Assembly: GCF_004358105.1 (NCBI RefSeq)
Contig: NZ_SMYL01000003.1
Coordinates: forward strand, 315,371 to 379,370
Length of the DNA stretch: 64,000 nt
Direction of reading: 5' to 3'
Source: Sapientia aquatica
Lineage (GTDB): Bacteria; Pseudomonadota; Gammaproteobacteria; Burkholderiales; Burkholderiaceae_D
Made by a program: the position numbers and the translations under genes. Positions 54,762 through 63,893 of the stretch are shown here, piece by piece. Numbering within the stretch: the stretch's first letter is position 1; each line of letters starts with the position of its first letter. The notes under the pieces are model-generated. The model was not told where the DNA came from. It made no database searches and worked only from the letters and a program-made list of their open reading frames with translations.

Positions 54762-55433
54762 TTACTGAGGATGTTGAAGCGCAATGAGCACAGCATTGAC
54801 TGCCGCTTCATACAATTGATCCGCCTGCGAGACGGTTAAATAATAACCCTTCAATTCCAAATTAATGACGCCATGCATCGCCGCCCACAATAAGCGCGCC
54901 GCTGAATTAGGACTCGACTGCGGAATCAGTCCCAATTCCATGCAACGCGAAAAATGGGAAATCAATTGCGTAAACGCCTTCCACGCGGTTTGAATCGATT
55001 CTGGCGGCGGCACAAAACCAACCAACCCGTCCCCGAACATGATCACGTAATAACTCGGTGAATGCTGTGAAAACGTGCGATAAATTTGCGCGTATTTACG
55101 CAAGCGCTCGATGCCATCGAGTTGCGCCAAATTTTGCTGTTCAAATTCCTGCTTTAACAATGCAAAGCCTTCCAAATACAATGCATTCGACAAACCATCT
55201 TTGCCACCGAACTGGGAATACAACATCGTGGTCGAGCAATTCACCGCTTGCGCTACCCGACGCAAAGTGAAGCCGGCTAAACCTTCCTCGCGCAACAATT
55301 GTTTTGCCGCAGTCAACATCCCTTCGCGCAAGGAAGAGCGCAAAGCTTGTTGCTGTTGCCTATAATCAATTAGCGACGGCACGTCGGTTGACTCGAGTGA
55401 AGTTTCTGGCGGGATTGGGTTAGCTGATTTCAT
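54762..55433 (-). CDS. TetR/AcrR family transcriptional regulator
   Basis: A 223-residue TetR repressor. The N-terminal helix-turn-helix is LREGMLTAAKQLLREEGLAGFTLRRVAQAVNCSTTMLYSQFGGKDGLSNALY. The C-terminal ligand domain has the WHG-type wording AQIYRTFSQHSPSYYVIMFGDG. It is transcribed away from the nitronate monooxygenase gene, with a 16-bp palindrome in the shared gap. It therefore probably represses that neighbour and itself. The ligand is unknown. Confidence 0.92.
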   Translation of the reverse strand: MKSANPIPPETSLESTDVPSLIDYRQQQQALRSSLREGMLTAAKQLLREEGLAGFTLRRVAQAVNCSTTMLYSQFGGKDGLSNALYLEGFALLKQEFEQQNLAQLDGIERLRKYAQIYRTFSQHSPSYYVIMFGDGLVGFVPPPESIQTAWKAFTQLISHFSRCMELGLIPQSSPNSAARLLWAAMHGVINLELKGYYLTVSQADQLYEAAVNAVLIALQHPQ

Positions 55434-55449
55434 AGCGGGTCAAATTTAG

Positions 55450-55465
55450 AAGTAAACATTTACTT
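55450..55465. promoter_or_regulatory. Likely TetR operator
   Basis: AAGTAAA and TTTACTT flank a CA centre as a near-perfect palindrome in the divergent gap, 17 bases from the regulator start. A related TACTTTAGTAAG sequence lies about 50 bases further on. The size and position fit a TetR-family operator. Confidence 0.55.
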
Positions 55466-55591
55466 TATTCGATTAAAAAACAGCGTTTTTTCTGATAACA
55501 TTAATTTTAGCACGTACTTTAGTAAGAACTAAGCACTAAAAAGAGCTGCAAAAGCCAAACTCGACAAAATGTTAATCACAAGGAAGTCACC

Positions 55592-56563
55592 ATGACACAA
55601 TCACGCCTCCCCGCCGTATTGCAAAACTTATCGCTCCCCGTCATTGCTTCACCCATGTTTATCGCCAGCGGACCAAAACTGGTCGCCGCGCAATGCAAAG
55701 CTGGCATTGTTGGCTCCTTCCCCGCGCTCAATGCGCGTCCGGCAGAATTATTAGATGTGTGGCTGACCGATTTAAAAGCGGAGCTGGCTGAATTTCAAGC
55801 CGCTAATCCAAACGCCAAAGTTGGCCCAATCGCCGTCAATCAAATCGTGCATCAATCGAACGATCGCTTAGAACACGATGTGGCCGTGTGCGTAAAACAT
55901 CAAATTCCTATCATTATTTCATCGCTACGCGCTCCACCAAAGGAAATGCTGGACGCAATTCACAGTTATGGCGGGATTGTTTTGCACGATGTAATTTCGA
56001 TTCGCCATGCACAAAAAGCACTGGAAGCGGGCGTAGATGGTTTGATTTTGGTCGCCACCGGCGCGGGCGGTCATGCGGGCTTATTGTCGCCGTTCGCGCT
56101 GGTGGGTGAAATTCGCAAATTTTATTCTGGCACGATTGCTTTGTCCGGTGCAATTGCCAGCGGTGATGCTATTTTGGCGGCACAAGCCTTAGGCGCGGAC
56201 TTCGCCTACATCGGCTCGCGTTGGTTAGCGACCCACGAAGCCAATGTGACCGAAGAATACAAACAAGCCATCATCGAATCCAGCGCCGCCGATATTGTCT
56301 ACACCAATTTATTTACCGGCGTGCACGGCAATTACCTTAAAAAATCCATCGTTGCAGCAGGATTAGACCCTGACAATTTACCCGAAGCCGACAAGAGCAA
56401 AATGAACTTTGGTGGCAGTTCTACCGCCAAGGCGTGGCGCGATATTTGGGGTGCTGGTCAAGGTGTCGGCTTAATGGACGACGCGCCCAGCGTAGCCGAA
56501 GTTGTTGCGCGGTTGCATACGGAATATCAAGCCGCCCGTGAACGCTTGTTCGCACTTGGTTAA
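55592..56563 (+). CDS. Nitronate monooxygenase family protein
   Basis: FMN-dependent TIM-barrel oxidoreductase of the 2-nitropropane dioxygenase family. The 323-residue protein has LPVIASPMFIASGPKLVAAQCKAGIVGSFPALNARP, the flavin-binding GVDGLILVATGAGGHAGLLSPFALVGEIR and the following ASGDAILAAQALGADFAYIGSRWLATHEA. AAGGAAG precedes the ATG. Its product oxidises alkyl nitronates in characterised relatives. It is probably controlled by the divergent TetR repressor. A terminator follows. Confidence 0.92.
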   Translation: MTQSRLPAVLQNLSLPVIASPMFIASGPKLVAAQCKAGIVGSFPALNARPAELLDVWLTDLKAELAEFQAANPNAKVGPIAVNQIVHQSNDRLEHDVAVCVKHQIPIIISSLRAPPKEMLDAIHSYGGIVLHDVISIRHAQKALEAGVDGLILVATGAGGHAGLLSPFALVGEIRKFYSGTIALSGAIASGDAILAAQALGADFAYIGSRWLATHEANVTEEYKQAIIESSAADIVYTNLFTGVHGNYLKKSIVAAGLDPDNLPEADKSKMNFGGSSTAKAWRDIWGAGQGVGLMDDAPSVAEVVARLHTEYQAARERLFALG

Positions 56564-56602
56564 ATCCTTGTTCCGAACCACTTCATAGTCCTCCCTTAGT
56601 TC

Positions 56603-56634
56603 AAAACCTCATTGATTGCAATGAGGTTTTTTTT
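56603..56634 (+). terminator. Terminator after the nitronate monooxygenase gene
   Basis: AAAACCTCATTG pairs with CAATGAGGTTTT around ATTG, with a T run after it. Confidence 0.88.
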
Positions 56635-56704
56635 AGAATTTATTCAAGTTTTTTCCCTGCGCTGCCGTAATCAGAAGTACCCCAAACTTCTCAGTCGATT
56701 TATC

Positions 56705-57847
56705 ATGCGCAGTCATTTTCCCTCGATCAACTTAGCGACCATTGTTTGCACCTTAGGGTTAAGCTTGGTCGTCATGTCCGCTGCAACGACCCACGCAGCC
56801 GAAGATAGCTCGCCCAGCAAACCCATCAAAGAAGCACCAGAGAAATCCAAATCTGGCGAGGCTAGCGATAACGTCATCAAGTCCAAGTCCAAAAGTAGTG
56901 AAAAATCCAGCGAAAAGTCCAGCGAAAAAAGTAACGCCAAAGCCGCCGCTGCTCAGCGTGACAAGGAGGAATTGGATGCCGATGTTCTAGCCGATAAGAT
57001 CGCAAAAAAAATGGCAGAGCTGCGCAAAGAAAGTGAAAGAAAAGCACCACCTCCACCAGCAATGCGCCGCTCTGAACCCAAGCCGGTGCAACGCGCAGCC
57101 AGCATCACTAATCCAAGCGCTGGACAGCCGCACGGCAGTAACTTGGCTGGCGACGCGATGTTAATTCCGCACGACGTGCATTGGAGTTACGAGGGTGAAG
57201 GCAGCCCGCTGCGTTGGGGCAAAATCGATCCAGCGAACGCCAAGTGCGATACCGGTGAACGTCAATCGCCAATCGACATCCGCGACACGATTCGGGTCGA
57301 TTTAGAGCCAGTCCAATTCGATTACAAACCAGTGCGCTTTAACGTGATCGACACCGGTCACACGATTCAAGTCAACCTTGGTGCGGGCAATAGCATTACG
57401 ATTTTGGGTCGGCGCTATGATTTGATGCAATTCCATTTTCACAAACCATCCGAAGAACGCATTAATGGTCGCAACTATGAAATGGTGGCGCACATGGTAC
57501 ACAAAGATGTGGATGGAAAAATTGTAGTGGTGGCGATTCTGATTGAACAAGGCAAAGCGCATAGTTTGATTCAAACCGTTTGGAACAATATGCCGCTGGA
57601 AAAAAACGACACCGTGCAACCTTCCGGCACCATCGACATGAACCAAATTTTACCGAAAGATCGCCAATACTTTACCTACATGGGCTCGCTCACCACGCCG
57701 CCTTGTACTGAAGGCGTGTTATGGGTTGTCATTAAAGAGCCGATCGAAGTATCGCAAGATCAGATCAGCATTTTTAGTCGTCTCTATCCCATGAATGCGC
57801 GACCAATTCAAAATAGCGCAGGCCGTCTCATCAAAGAATCTAACTAA
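56705..57847 (+). CDS. Exported alpha-carbonic anhydrase with charged linker
   Basis: Zinc enzyme that interconverts CO2 and bicarbonate, here outside the cytoplasm. The start at 56705 (MRSHFPSINLATIVCTLG) gives 380 residues with a signal ending THAAEDS. A lysine/serine/glutamate-rich spacer with three SSEK units fills about residues 35-85. The catalytic domain from about 155 has WSYEGEGSPLRWG, RQSPIDI, and zinc ligands in LMQFHFHKPSEE and MVAHMVHKD, then SLTTPPCTEGVLW. The gene is preceded by a terminator. The long repetitive spacer is unusual. Confidence 0.92.
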   Translation: MRSHFPSINLATIVCTLGLSLVVMSAATTHAAEDSSPSKPIKEAPEKSKSGEASDNVIKSKSKSSEKSSEKSSEKSNAKAAAAQRDKEELDADVLADKIAKKMAELRKESERKAPPPPAMRRSEPKPVQRAASITNPSAGQPHGSNLAGDAMLIPHDVHWSYEGEGSPLRWGKIDPANAKCDTGERQSPIDIRDTIRVDLEPVQFDYKPVRFNVIDTGHTIQVNLGAGNSITILGRRYDLMQFHFHKPSEERINGRNYEMVAHMVHKDVDGKIVVVAILIEQGKAHSLIQTVWNNMPLEKNDTVQPSGTIDMNQILPKDRQYFTYMGSLTTPPCTEGVLWVVIKEPIEVSQDQISIFSRLYPMNARPIQNSAGRLIKESN

Positions 57848-58047
57848 CGCCATTGAGCAACGCAGGCATCGAGCAAAACGGTGCTTGCAAAGTCGCCTAG
57901 CATGTTTCACAGCGCAAGCATCCGTAAGAAACCTATTCCACCTGCGTTCCTAATACCTAGCGACCGATCTATCCGCCGTATCAATATCCGAGCTAGCTAC
58001 ACCACAATCCACCGAGCGCGCATGAACACATCACGCGCACCCATTTT

Positions 58048-60000
58048 CTAATACGCCACTTTAAAGTTCGCAATCTCTTCTTGTAACACTTCCGCCTGCC
58101 TTAACAACGATTCGGCAGCTGATTTAGTCATGTCTGCAAGGGCTAAATTATTCTGGGTTTCATCGTTTAACGTCATGATCGAGCCGCTCACCGATTCAAT
58201 TTGCATTGTTCGCTGCTCGGTCGTTTCGGCAATGGCTGATAAAAACTCATTCATCTTGTTGGCATTTTCAAGTACCTGCTGAATCGTCAGGCCGGCGTTT
58301 TCAACTTGTTTGGCCCAACCGTTAACCCGCTCTACGCTAGCTGACACAAGCTTTTGAATCTCAGCAGCAGCTTCGGCACTGCGTTTAGCCAAATTACGCA
58401 CCTCAGTTGCGACCACCGCAAAGCCAAGACCGGCCTCGCCTGCCCGAGCGGCTTCGACAGAGGCATTCAACGCCAGGATATTAGTTTGAAAGGCGATCGA
58501 ATCAATCACACCAATAATATCGCCTATCTTTTGCGATGAAGCATTGATACCGCGCACGGTGGAAACAACGTCTGCGATTGCTGCCCCGCCACGTTTTGCA
58601 ACCTCAGCACTGTTACGAGAAAAATCGACGATTAATGCGGCACGCTGAGCAGAATCCAAAACCGCATTCCGAATCTCTTGCATAGCCGACAATTGAGATT
58701 TTAAAATCTCGCTCGTCTGTAAAGTTCGATCGGCTGTTTCGTGGCTGCGCTCGGTAATGTAATCCCCAGCAATTTTGACTTGGCGCGCGCCATTGTTAAC
58801 CCGCTGAATCAATGAATGCAGCGACTCATAGGTTCTGCGTAAATCAGCCAGGACCATAGCAGACTCGTCTCGCCCCTCTGGATGCCGCGGAACGTTACGC
58901 AAATCGCCATCCGACATTTGCAATAAATGGTCGGAAATTAAAGTTAGACTTCCTTTGGTTGCAAAATAAAAGGACGTGAATAAATACAATGCCAAAACCA
59001 AACTGAGGCTAATTAGAGCAATATCTAAATTTTTTTGACGTGATAAATGGAGCAGGCGCTCATTCAACACTTGATCTAAGGCCGCGACTACCGATTGCTG
59101 CAAATCCAAGTATTGTTTGATCGTTTTCTGAGTTGCCATTTCAAAGCGCTCTTCGTTTCCGCTCACCGCAGAATCCAAAAAGTAATGGCGAGTTAAACCG
59201 AGAAACTCGGAGGAACTGGGTAAATCTTTACCAATTTTTTGTTGAATAATTTCGCTGGCTTTGTAAGTAGAAGCAATATTTTCTTGAATCTGATTTTCTA
59301 AATAATCGATCAACGGTAAGCGATCCGAAATCAAGCGCTGCTGTTGAGTACTTGCAGTGCTTGTTTTTAATATCTTCGTACCCGAGGCCTGCACATAAGA
59401 TGTGTGATCAAGCACAATTGGTATATCGTGCAAGCCAATGATTACCAGATTATTAGCCACTGAATCGCTCTCGCTTTCCAACCCCGATTCTTTAAGAATG
59501 TTTTGCAACAGATCTAATTGGTTGATCAAAAACTGGGTATAAATCGCTAACTCATCATCGGGATCGGTAACGGATTTATCCAGCGTTGGCAATGCAGTTG
59601 GCAACGCGTCAAACTGTTTGGTATCATTAAACTGCGACCTGATGGACGCGCGCATGAGTTGTAGTTGGCGAAACTGCTCAGCGTAAGAAACTTGATTTGA
59701 CTCCCAACCAAGTGGCATCTCCTTACTCTGAACGAATTGCACTGCCAGCATTCGTTGACGCGCTGTAATTTCCATTAACGGCAATACCGCACGCGCATAA
59801 TTTAATCCAAACAACTCTTTATTGGTGGTTGCCAACTTGACCGAAATCTTCCCAATTAAATCGCTACTCAGTAACAAAATGGGGATAACAAAAACCATCG
59901 AAATAACAGCAGCCTTTACCGAAAAAGCCATCCGCATAAACAAATTAATACCTGGCCAAAAAATGGCAAACCATTTGGAATTAGTGTGAGTAATCATCAT
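58048..60000 (-). CDS. Methyl-accepting chemotaxis protein
   Basis: Chemoreceptor of 650 residues. A first membrane helix (about 24-50, with AVISMVFVIPILLLSSDLIG) is followed by a helical periplasmic sensor (about 52-322) and a second helix (ALISLSLVLALYLFTSFYFAT). A HAMP domain and the signalling domain come next; the hairpin tip reads DSIAFQTNILALNASVEAARAGEAGLGFAVVATEVRNLAKRSAEAAAEI. There is no C-terminal adaptation pentapeptide. The sensor has no recognised ligand motif. The start codon lies at the edge of an AT-rich gap. No che genes are nearby. Confidence 0.93.
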   Translation of the reverse strand: MMITHTNSKWFAIFWPGINLFMRMAFSVKAAVISMVFVIPILLLSSDLIGKISVKLATTNKELFGLNYARAVLPLMEITARQRMLAVQFVQSKEMPLGWESNQVSYAEQFRQLQLMRASIRSQFNDTKQFDALPTALPTLDKSVTDPDDELAIYTQFLINQLDLLQNILKESGLESESDSVANNLVIIGLHDIPIVLDHTSYVQASGTKILKTSTASTQQQRLISDRLPLIDYLENQIQENIASTYKASEIIQQKIGKDLPSSSEFLGLTRHYFLDSAVSGNEERFEMATQKTIKQYLDLQQSVVAALDQVLNERLLHLSRQKNLDIALISLSLVLALYLFTSFYFATKGSLTLISDHLLQMSDGDLRNVPRHPEGRDESAMVLADLRRTYESLHSLIQRVNNGARQVKIAGDYITERSHETADRTLQTSEILKSQLSAMQEIRNAVLDSAQRAALIVDFSRNSAEVAKRGGAAIADVVSTVRGINASSQKIGDIIGVIDSIAFQTNILALNASVEAARAGEAGLGFAVVATEVRNLAKRSAEAAAEIQKLVSASVERVNGWAKQVENAGLTIQQVLENANKMNEFLSAIAETTEQRTMQIESVSGSIMTLNDETQNNLALADMTKSAAESLLRQAEVLQEEIANFKVAY

Positions 60001-60778
60001 GAAATTATTGTGCTGCGCTTAGCCAAAAAACTACCAGGTTGCGCCGAAGAGGAAGCTAAATACATCGTTAAAATAACCAACCAAATTAATCAATCGAACA
60101 AATCATCTACGAATCGCTTTTATGTTGGGAAAAATTCCTCTCAAATTAGGAACGATAAAAAGACGTGCAATAAAACGCAAAATTTTTTACTCATCTTCGA
60201 TAATTCAACACCATAAAAATCATCCTTTTTAATAGATAAAATTTTTTAACAAAAAACGAAATGCGATTTAATTTTTTACGAAAATTAGCGATCAATTTGG
60301 TTGAATGAGGGCAAGTTCAATATATTCTGCGGGTATGTACGAGTCAAGGAAGTTTGCGATTTTTATCGTCCTCAATTCGCATAGAAAAGGTGATTTTCAC
60401 CTAGGGAATTTAACGAAAAAAATTTTATTTTTATTTTGATTTTTTTTGCTTCTTTGTTTGATTTTTGCACTGTTAAATCAGCGAAATCAACAAAGAAACT
60501 TTTAGACTTAGCATGAAAAAATTGTTACTTTGCGCGTACTAAATTGTGCGATCTTGCTGCGCCAAATTCTTAACAATTAGCACCTGTGGAAAGTAACGAT
60601 TCACACCGAAATCGAAACCATCACATCTAAAAAAATATGCTGAAAAATAAGCTGCAATAAAGACTGATTGCGATGCGTTACTTGTGCCATTTAGCAGCAT
60701 GAGAAACTCAACGAAGCGCTACCGATATAACTTATAATTCGACCTCAATCGCAATTTAACTTTTAGGGCTTACCACCC
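60001..60778. other. Long AT-rich intergenic region
   Basis: A 778-bp gap without a convincing gene. A small plus-strand frame of 76 codons at 59986-60216 overlaps the chemoreceptor start and has no coding signature. Inverted repeats occur at 60388-60402 (AGGTGA, TTT, TCACCT) and at 60450-60497, a stem of about 16 bp with a 12-base loop. TATAAT at 60733-60738 could be the -10 box of the following gene. Confidence 0.55.
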
Positions 60779-61594
60779 ATGATGAAACCCACACTCACTA
60801 TCGTCGGCGCAGGTAAAGTTGGTCGTGTCTTAGGGCGGCAATTTGTTCAACACGATGTTTTCGAGCTGCGGCAAATTTTAAATCGCTCGCTATCCAGCGC
60901 GCAGTCGGCGCGGGATTTTATCGGCGCGGGTGTAGCAATCGATAATTGGGCGGATTTAAAGGCTGCGGATATGATGATGCTGACTGTGCCTGACGATCAA
61001 ATTAAGTCATGCGCCGCACAGTTAGTACGTCTCGATTTAATTGGACCAACAACGATAGTGTTCCACTGCAGCGGTGCACTGGGCGCCAGCGAACTTGGCT
61101 TACTGCGCGGCGCGGCCAGCTTGCATCCGGTGCGCAGCTTTGCCGATCCAGAAAACGTCGCCCAGCATTTTTCAAAGACGATTTGTAGTTTAGAAGGTGA
61201 TGCGGATGCGACCGCAGTATTGACCAAAGCGCTTGAGCAAATCGACGCGCAAGTAGTGCCTTTGGAAAGCGCCGGAAAAACGCTCTATCACGCAGCGGCG
61301 GTATTTGCCAGCAACTATTTAGTGACCTTGATGGATACGGCTCTGACCACGTATCAAGCCGCTGGAATCCCATTAGAAATGGCGCAACGCTTGGCAGCGC
61401 CATTGGCTCAAGAAACCTTAAGCAATGTATTTCGAATCGGCGCGCAACAAGCATTAACGGGACCGATTGCTAGAGGAGATTTAGCGACCGTAGCGCGTCA
61501 TCAAAGTGCGCTAGATCAAGTAGATCGCGATACGGCGCGGCTGTATCAGGAGTTGGCGCAAGCGACGTTGCGGATGAAACAGCGCCGCCAATAA
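60779..61594 (+). CDS. Rossmann-like/DUF2520 protein
   Basis: A 271-residue protein with an N-terminal NAD(P)-binding Rossmann fold (TLTIVGAGKVGRVLGRQF) and a C-terminal helical DUF2520 domain. Recognisable pieces are HCSGALGASELGLLRGAASLHPVRSFADPENVAQHF and KTLYHAAAVFASNYLVTLMDTA, which resemble the ketopantoate-reductase or 6-phosphogluconate dehydrogenase fold. Substrate unknown. It begins with two methionines, 60779 and 60782; either may be used. It is monocistronic after the AT-rich gap. Confidence 0.88.
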   Translation: MMKPTLTIVGAGKVGRVLGRQFVQHDVFELRQILNRSLSSAQSARDFIGAGVAIDNWADLKAADMMMLTVPDDQIKSCAAQLVRLDLIGPTTIVFHCSGALGASELGLLRGAASLHPVRSFADPENVAQHFSKTICSLEGDADATAVLTKALEQIDAQVVPLESAGKTLYHAAAVFASNYLVTLMDTALTTYQAAGIPLEMAQRLAAPLAQETLSNVFRIGAQQALTGPIARGDLATVARHQSALDQVDRDTARLYQELAQATLRMKQRRQ

Positions 61595-61665
61595 GTAGCG
61601 CGATGTGTGACTACACTTGAGACGATTTAATGGCGCTGTGAACTATAAACAGTGCAAAGCTGAAA

Positions 61666-63126
61666 TTAAGCACTGACGTAATACGACACCTCGGCGCGAT
61701 TTCTACCTTCCGCTTTGGCCTGATACATCGCTTCATCGACCCGCGCAAACAATTCATCGGCAGTTTCATCTTCAGCCCATTCAGCTACGCCAAGGCTGAT
61801 GGTGACGGGTGTTTTTTCGCCTAAAGCGAAAGAATAATTTTGCACGTTGAGGCGCAATTGCTCGGCGATTTTATACGCTTGCTCCAGCTCGCATTTTTTG
61901 AGTAGTAACGCAAACTGCTCGCCACCCCAGCGACATAATAAATCGCTCCCGCGTACCGAGTTCAAACTCATCCTTGCGATTTCCATGATGATGCGATCAC
62001 CCGTTGTATGACCGTGTGATTCATTAATTTTCTTCAAAAAATCAATATCAAATAGGATAAAGGACAGCGGCGCTTTAGATCGGCGTAACTGTAAAACTTC
62101 TTTTTGAAACGTGGTGGTAAAAGATTGGCGATTCATCAGACCCGTCATACCATCGTAATTAGCCAATACATTTAAATGCTGTTGATGGCGTTTAATCGAT
62201 AGTCCAACCAACCACAACACCAATACCGCAACAATCACCCCAATCGCTGCGGTGATATACAGTGTCCACTGCGCCGCCGAAAAATCACCTTGTGGCGGTT
62301 CTTCAATAATTAAATACCAACCGAGTTCCGGCAAATAGCGCGAATGAATCACGGCACTGGTTTGCTCAGTCGTAATCAGCTTTGTTAGGTTAGCTTGATT
62401 GTTAGCAAGAATGTCATCCGCAATCGCCTTCATCCCTTCTTGCGCGCGGATATTGCCGTGCTTGTTATGCTTGTTATCGGACAAAATAATCTTGCCGCTA
62501 TTGTCAACAAAATAGATCGCTTGCTTAAATTGATTCACGTAGCGATCACTAGTCGGGCTATAAATTTCTAGTGGCAGAATCAGGCCAGAAATCCCAAGCA
62601 ATCTGCCCGACGCAGCAAGCACGCGGTAACTGATGAAAATCACAGGATGATTAATGACACCTAACTCAGGTAGAACGGTGCTATCAAATGCGACGTTTTT
62701 GTCGCGTGTTTTAAAGTACCAACTATCACGCACGTTATCGGCGTCAAGCGCGCGTACCGAACCTTGGCTATCGTAAAATTGGTGATCGAATTCGGACACA
62801 AAAAAATGCGCGATGGCGTGGTCGTTTTGCTGCGCAGATTTTAAATGTGCTAACAGTGCAGCTTGATCGGGTTCGTCGTTAGCGCTCCACTCACGGATAA
62901 AAGTTTCATCAACTTCGGAAGAGGCCAATACTACTGAACGCGCAATATTACGTTGAATCTCAGCGTGAATCGCATCCGCGCTCAGTGGCAGGGAATGCTC
63001 AGCTAAGGTTTGTGGAAAAACATTATTGGCTGCATAGAAATTCACAGCGCCGCTACTTAACATGCCAATCAACAGCAATAAAGCCAGCCAAATCAACAAA
63101 GAATATTTCTTAAAAAATTGGCTCAT
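61666..63126 (-). CDS. Membrane-bound diguanylate cyclase with GGEQF signature
   Basis: Synthesises c-di-GMP if active. The 486-residue protein has a helix at about 8-28, a periplasmic Cache-type sensor (about 30-285, with DSTVLPELGVINHPVIFISYRVLAASGRLLGISGL), a second helix at about 288-309 and a GGDEF domain (about 322-484). The active-site signature at 401-405 is GGEQF rather than GGDEF or GGEEF. The inhibitory RxxD site is present as RGSD at 392-395. The substitution is in the fourth position, so activity is uncertain. No PilZ or EAL gene is adjacent. Confidence 0.88.
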   Translation of the reverse strand: MSQFFKKYSLLIWLALLLLIGMLSSGAVNFYAANNVFPQTLAEHSLPLSADAIHAEIQRNIARSVVLASSEVDETFIREWSANDEPDQAALLAHLKSAQQNDHAIAHFFVSEFDHQFYDSQGSVRALDADNVRDSWYFKTRDKNVAFDSTVLPELGVINHPVIFISYRVLAASGRLLGISGLILPLEIYSPTSDRYVNQFKQAIYFVDNSGKIILSDNKHNKHGNIRAQEGMKAIADDILANNQANLTKLITTEQTSAVIHSRYLPELGWYLIIEEPPQGDFSAAQWTLYITAAIGVIVAVLVLWLVGLSIKRHQQHLNVLANYDGMTGLMNRQSFTTTFQKEVLQLRRSKAPLSFILFDIDFLKKINESHGHTTGDRIIMEIARMSLNSVRGSDLLCRWGGEQFALLLKKCELEQAYKIAEQLRLNVQNYSFALGEKTPVTISLGVAEWAEDETADELFARVDEAMYQAKAEGRNRAEVSYYVSA

Positions 63127-63418
63127 AGCGCTAGGAAGAAATGATATTTAATCGGACATCGGATAACCTTTGGCAAGCAGGCTGATTTTAGTGCATGCGC
63201 GCCTAGTTTGTGCCGGTTTATCGAGCATTAGCACTAGCTGCGTTGCGGCCAGAGTACGTTAGGCCGTTATTCTATTTGCAAAAATGGTATTTCAATATCT
63301 AAAAATGCACCGCATTTAGGGCTTAATTGTTGATTTTGGCATGGTAATTGGATGTATCATTCCTACGTTAAATTTTTACTATGACCACCACAATAACTAA
63401 CCAAAATTCGGAGACAAA

Positions 63419-63796
63419 ATGAAATTAACCGCTTGGGCGACTATCGCGAGCTTATTGATGTATATCTGGGTTTTTGCCAAAGCTGGGCAAGCACGCGGCA
63501 AATATAAGGTCGCCGCGCCATCGGCTGAGGGCCCAATCGAATTTTTGACCGCCCAACGCGTGCAAGCCAACACGGTTGAGCAATTGATTCTGTTTTTGCC
63601 ATTATTGTGGCTGTGCTGTGTTTTTCTTAACGATATGATCGCTGCGTCGTTGGGCGGTTTTTGGGTTGTTGGACGGGTGTTGTATGCCTTGGGTTATTAC
63701 GAAACACCCAGCAAACGTTCCTTAGGATTCGGCATTTCTAGCCTTGCCGCGGTAGCGCTTTTAGGCTGCACTATTTTCGGTTTGATTTTTCACTAA
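63419..63796 (+). CDS. MAPEG family membrane protein
   Basis: A 125-residue protein with four membrane helices of the MAPEG fold (membrane-associated eicosanoid/glutathione metabolism). Visible stretches are AWATIASLLMYIWVFAKAGQARGKY, GPIEFLTAQRVQANTVEQLILFLPLLWLCCVFLN with the conserved R-x-x-N-x-x-E motif, and LGGFWVVGRVLYALGYYETPSKRSLGFGIS. Glutathione binding by relatives is known; the reaction here is not. GGAGA lies before the ATG. Confidence 0.9.
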   Translation: MKLTAWATIASLLMYIWVFAKAGQARGKYKVAAPSAEGPIEFLTAQRVQANTVEQLILFLPLLWLCCVFLNDMIAASLGGFWVVGRVLYALGYYETPSKRSLGFGISSLAAVALLGCTIFGLIFH

Positions 63797-63893
63797 AACT
63801 TCACTTACTAATCCGTTTCAATGTAGTCGTTAATAACAGCCTACTGTTGCTTTTACCGCGACCCAATTTTGCGCTTTTCCAATGAATCACATT

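Noticed and set aside
59986-60216. A 76-codon plus-strand frame overlapping the chemoreceptor start
   Set aside because: It reads through AT-rich sequence with no ribosome binding site or family, and overlaps the chemoreceptor start codon on the other strand; treated as chance.
60450-60497. Possible intrinsic terminator in the AT-rich gap
   Set aside because: The stem is imperfect and no T run follows on either strand; kept only as an inverted repeat in the gap description.
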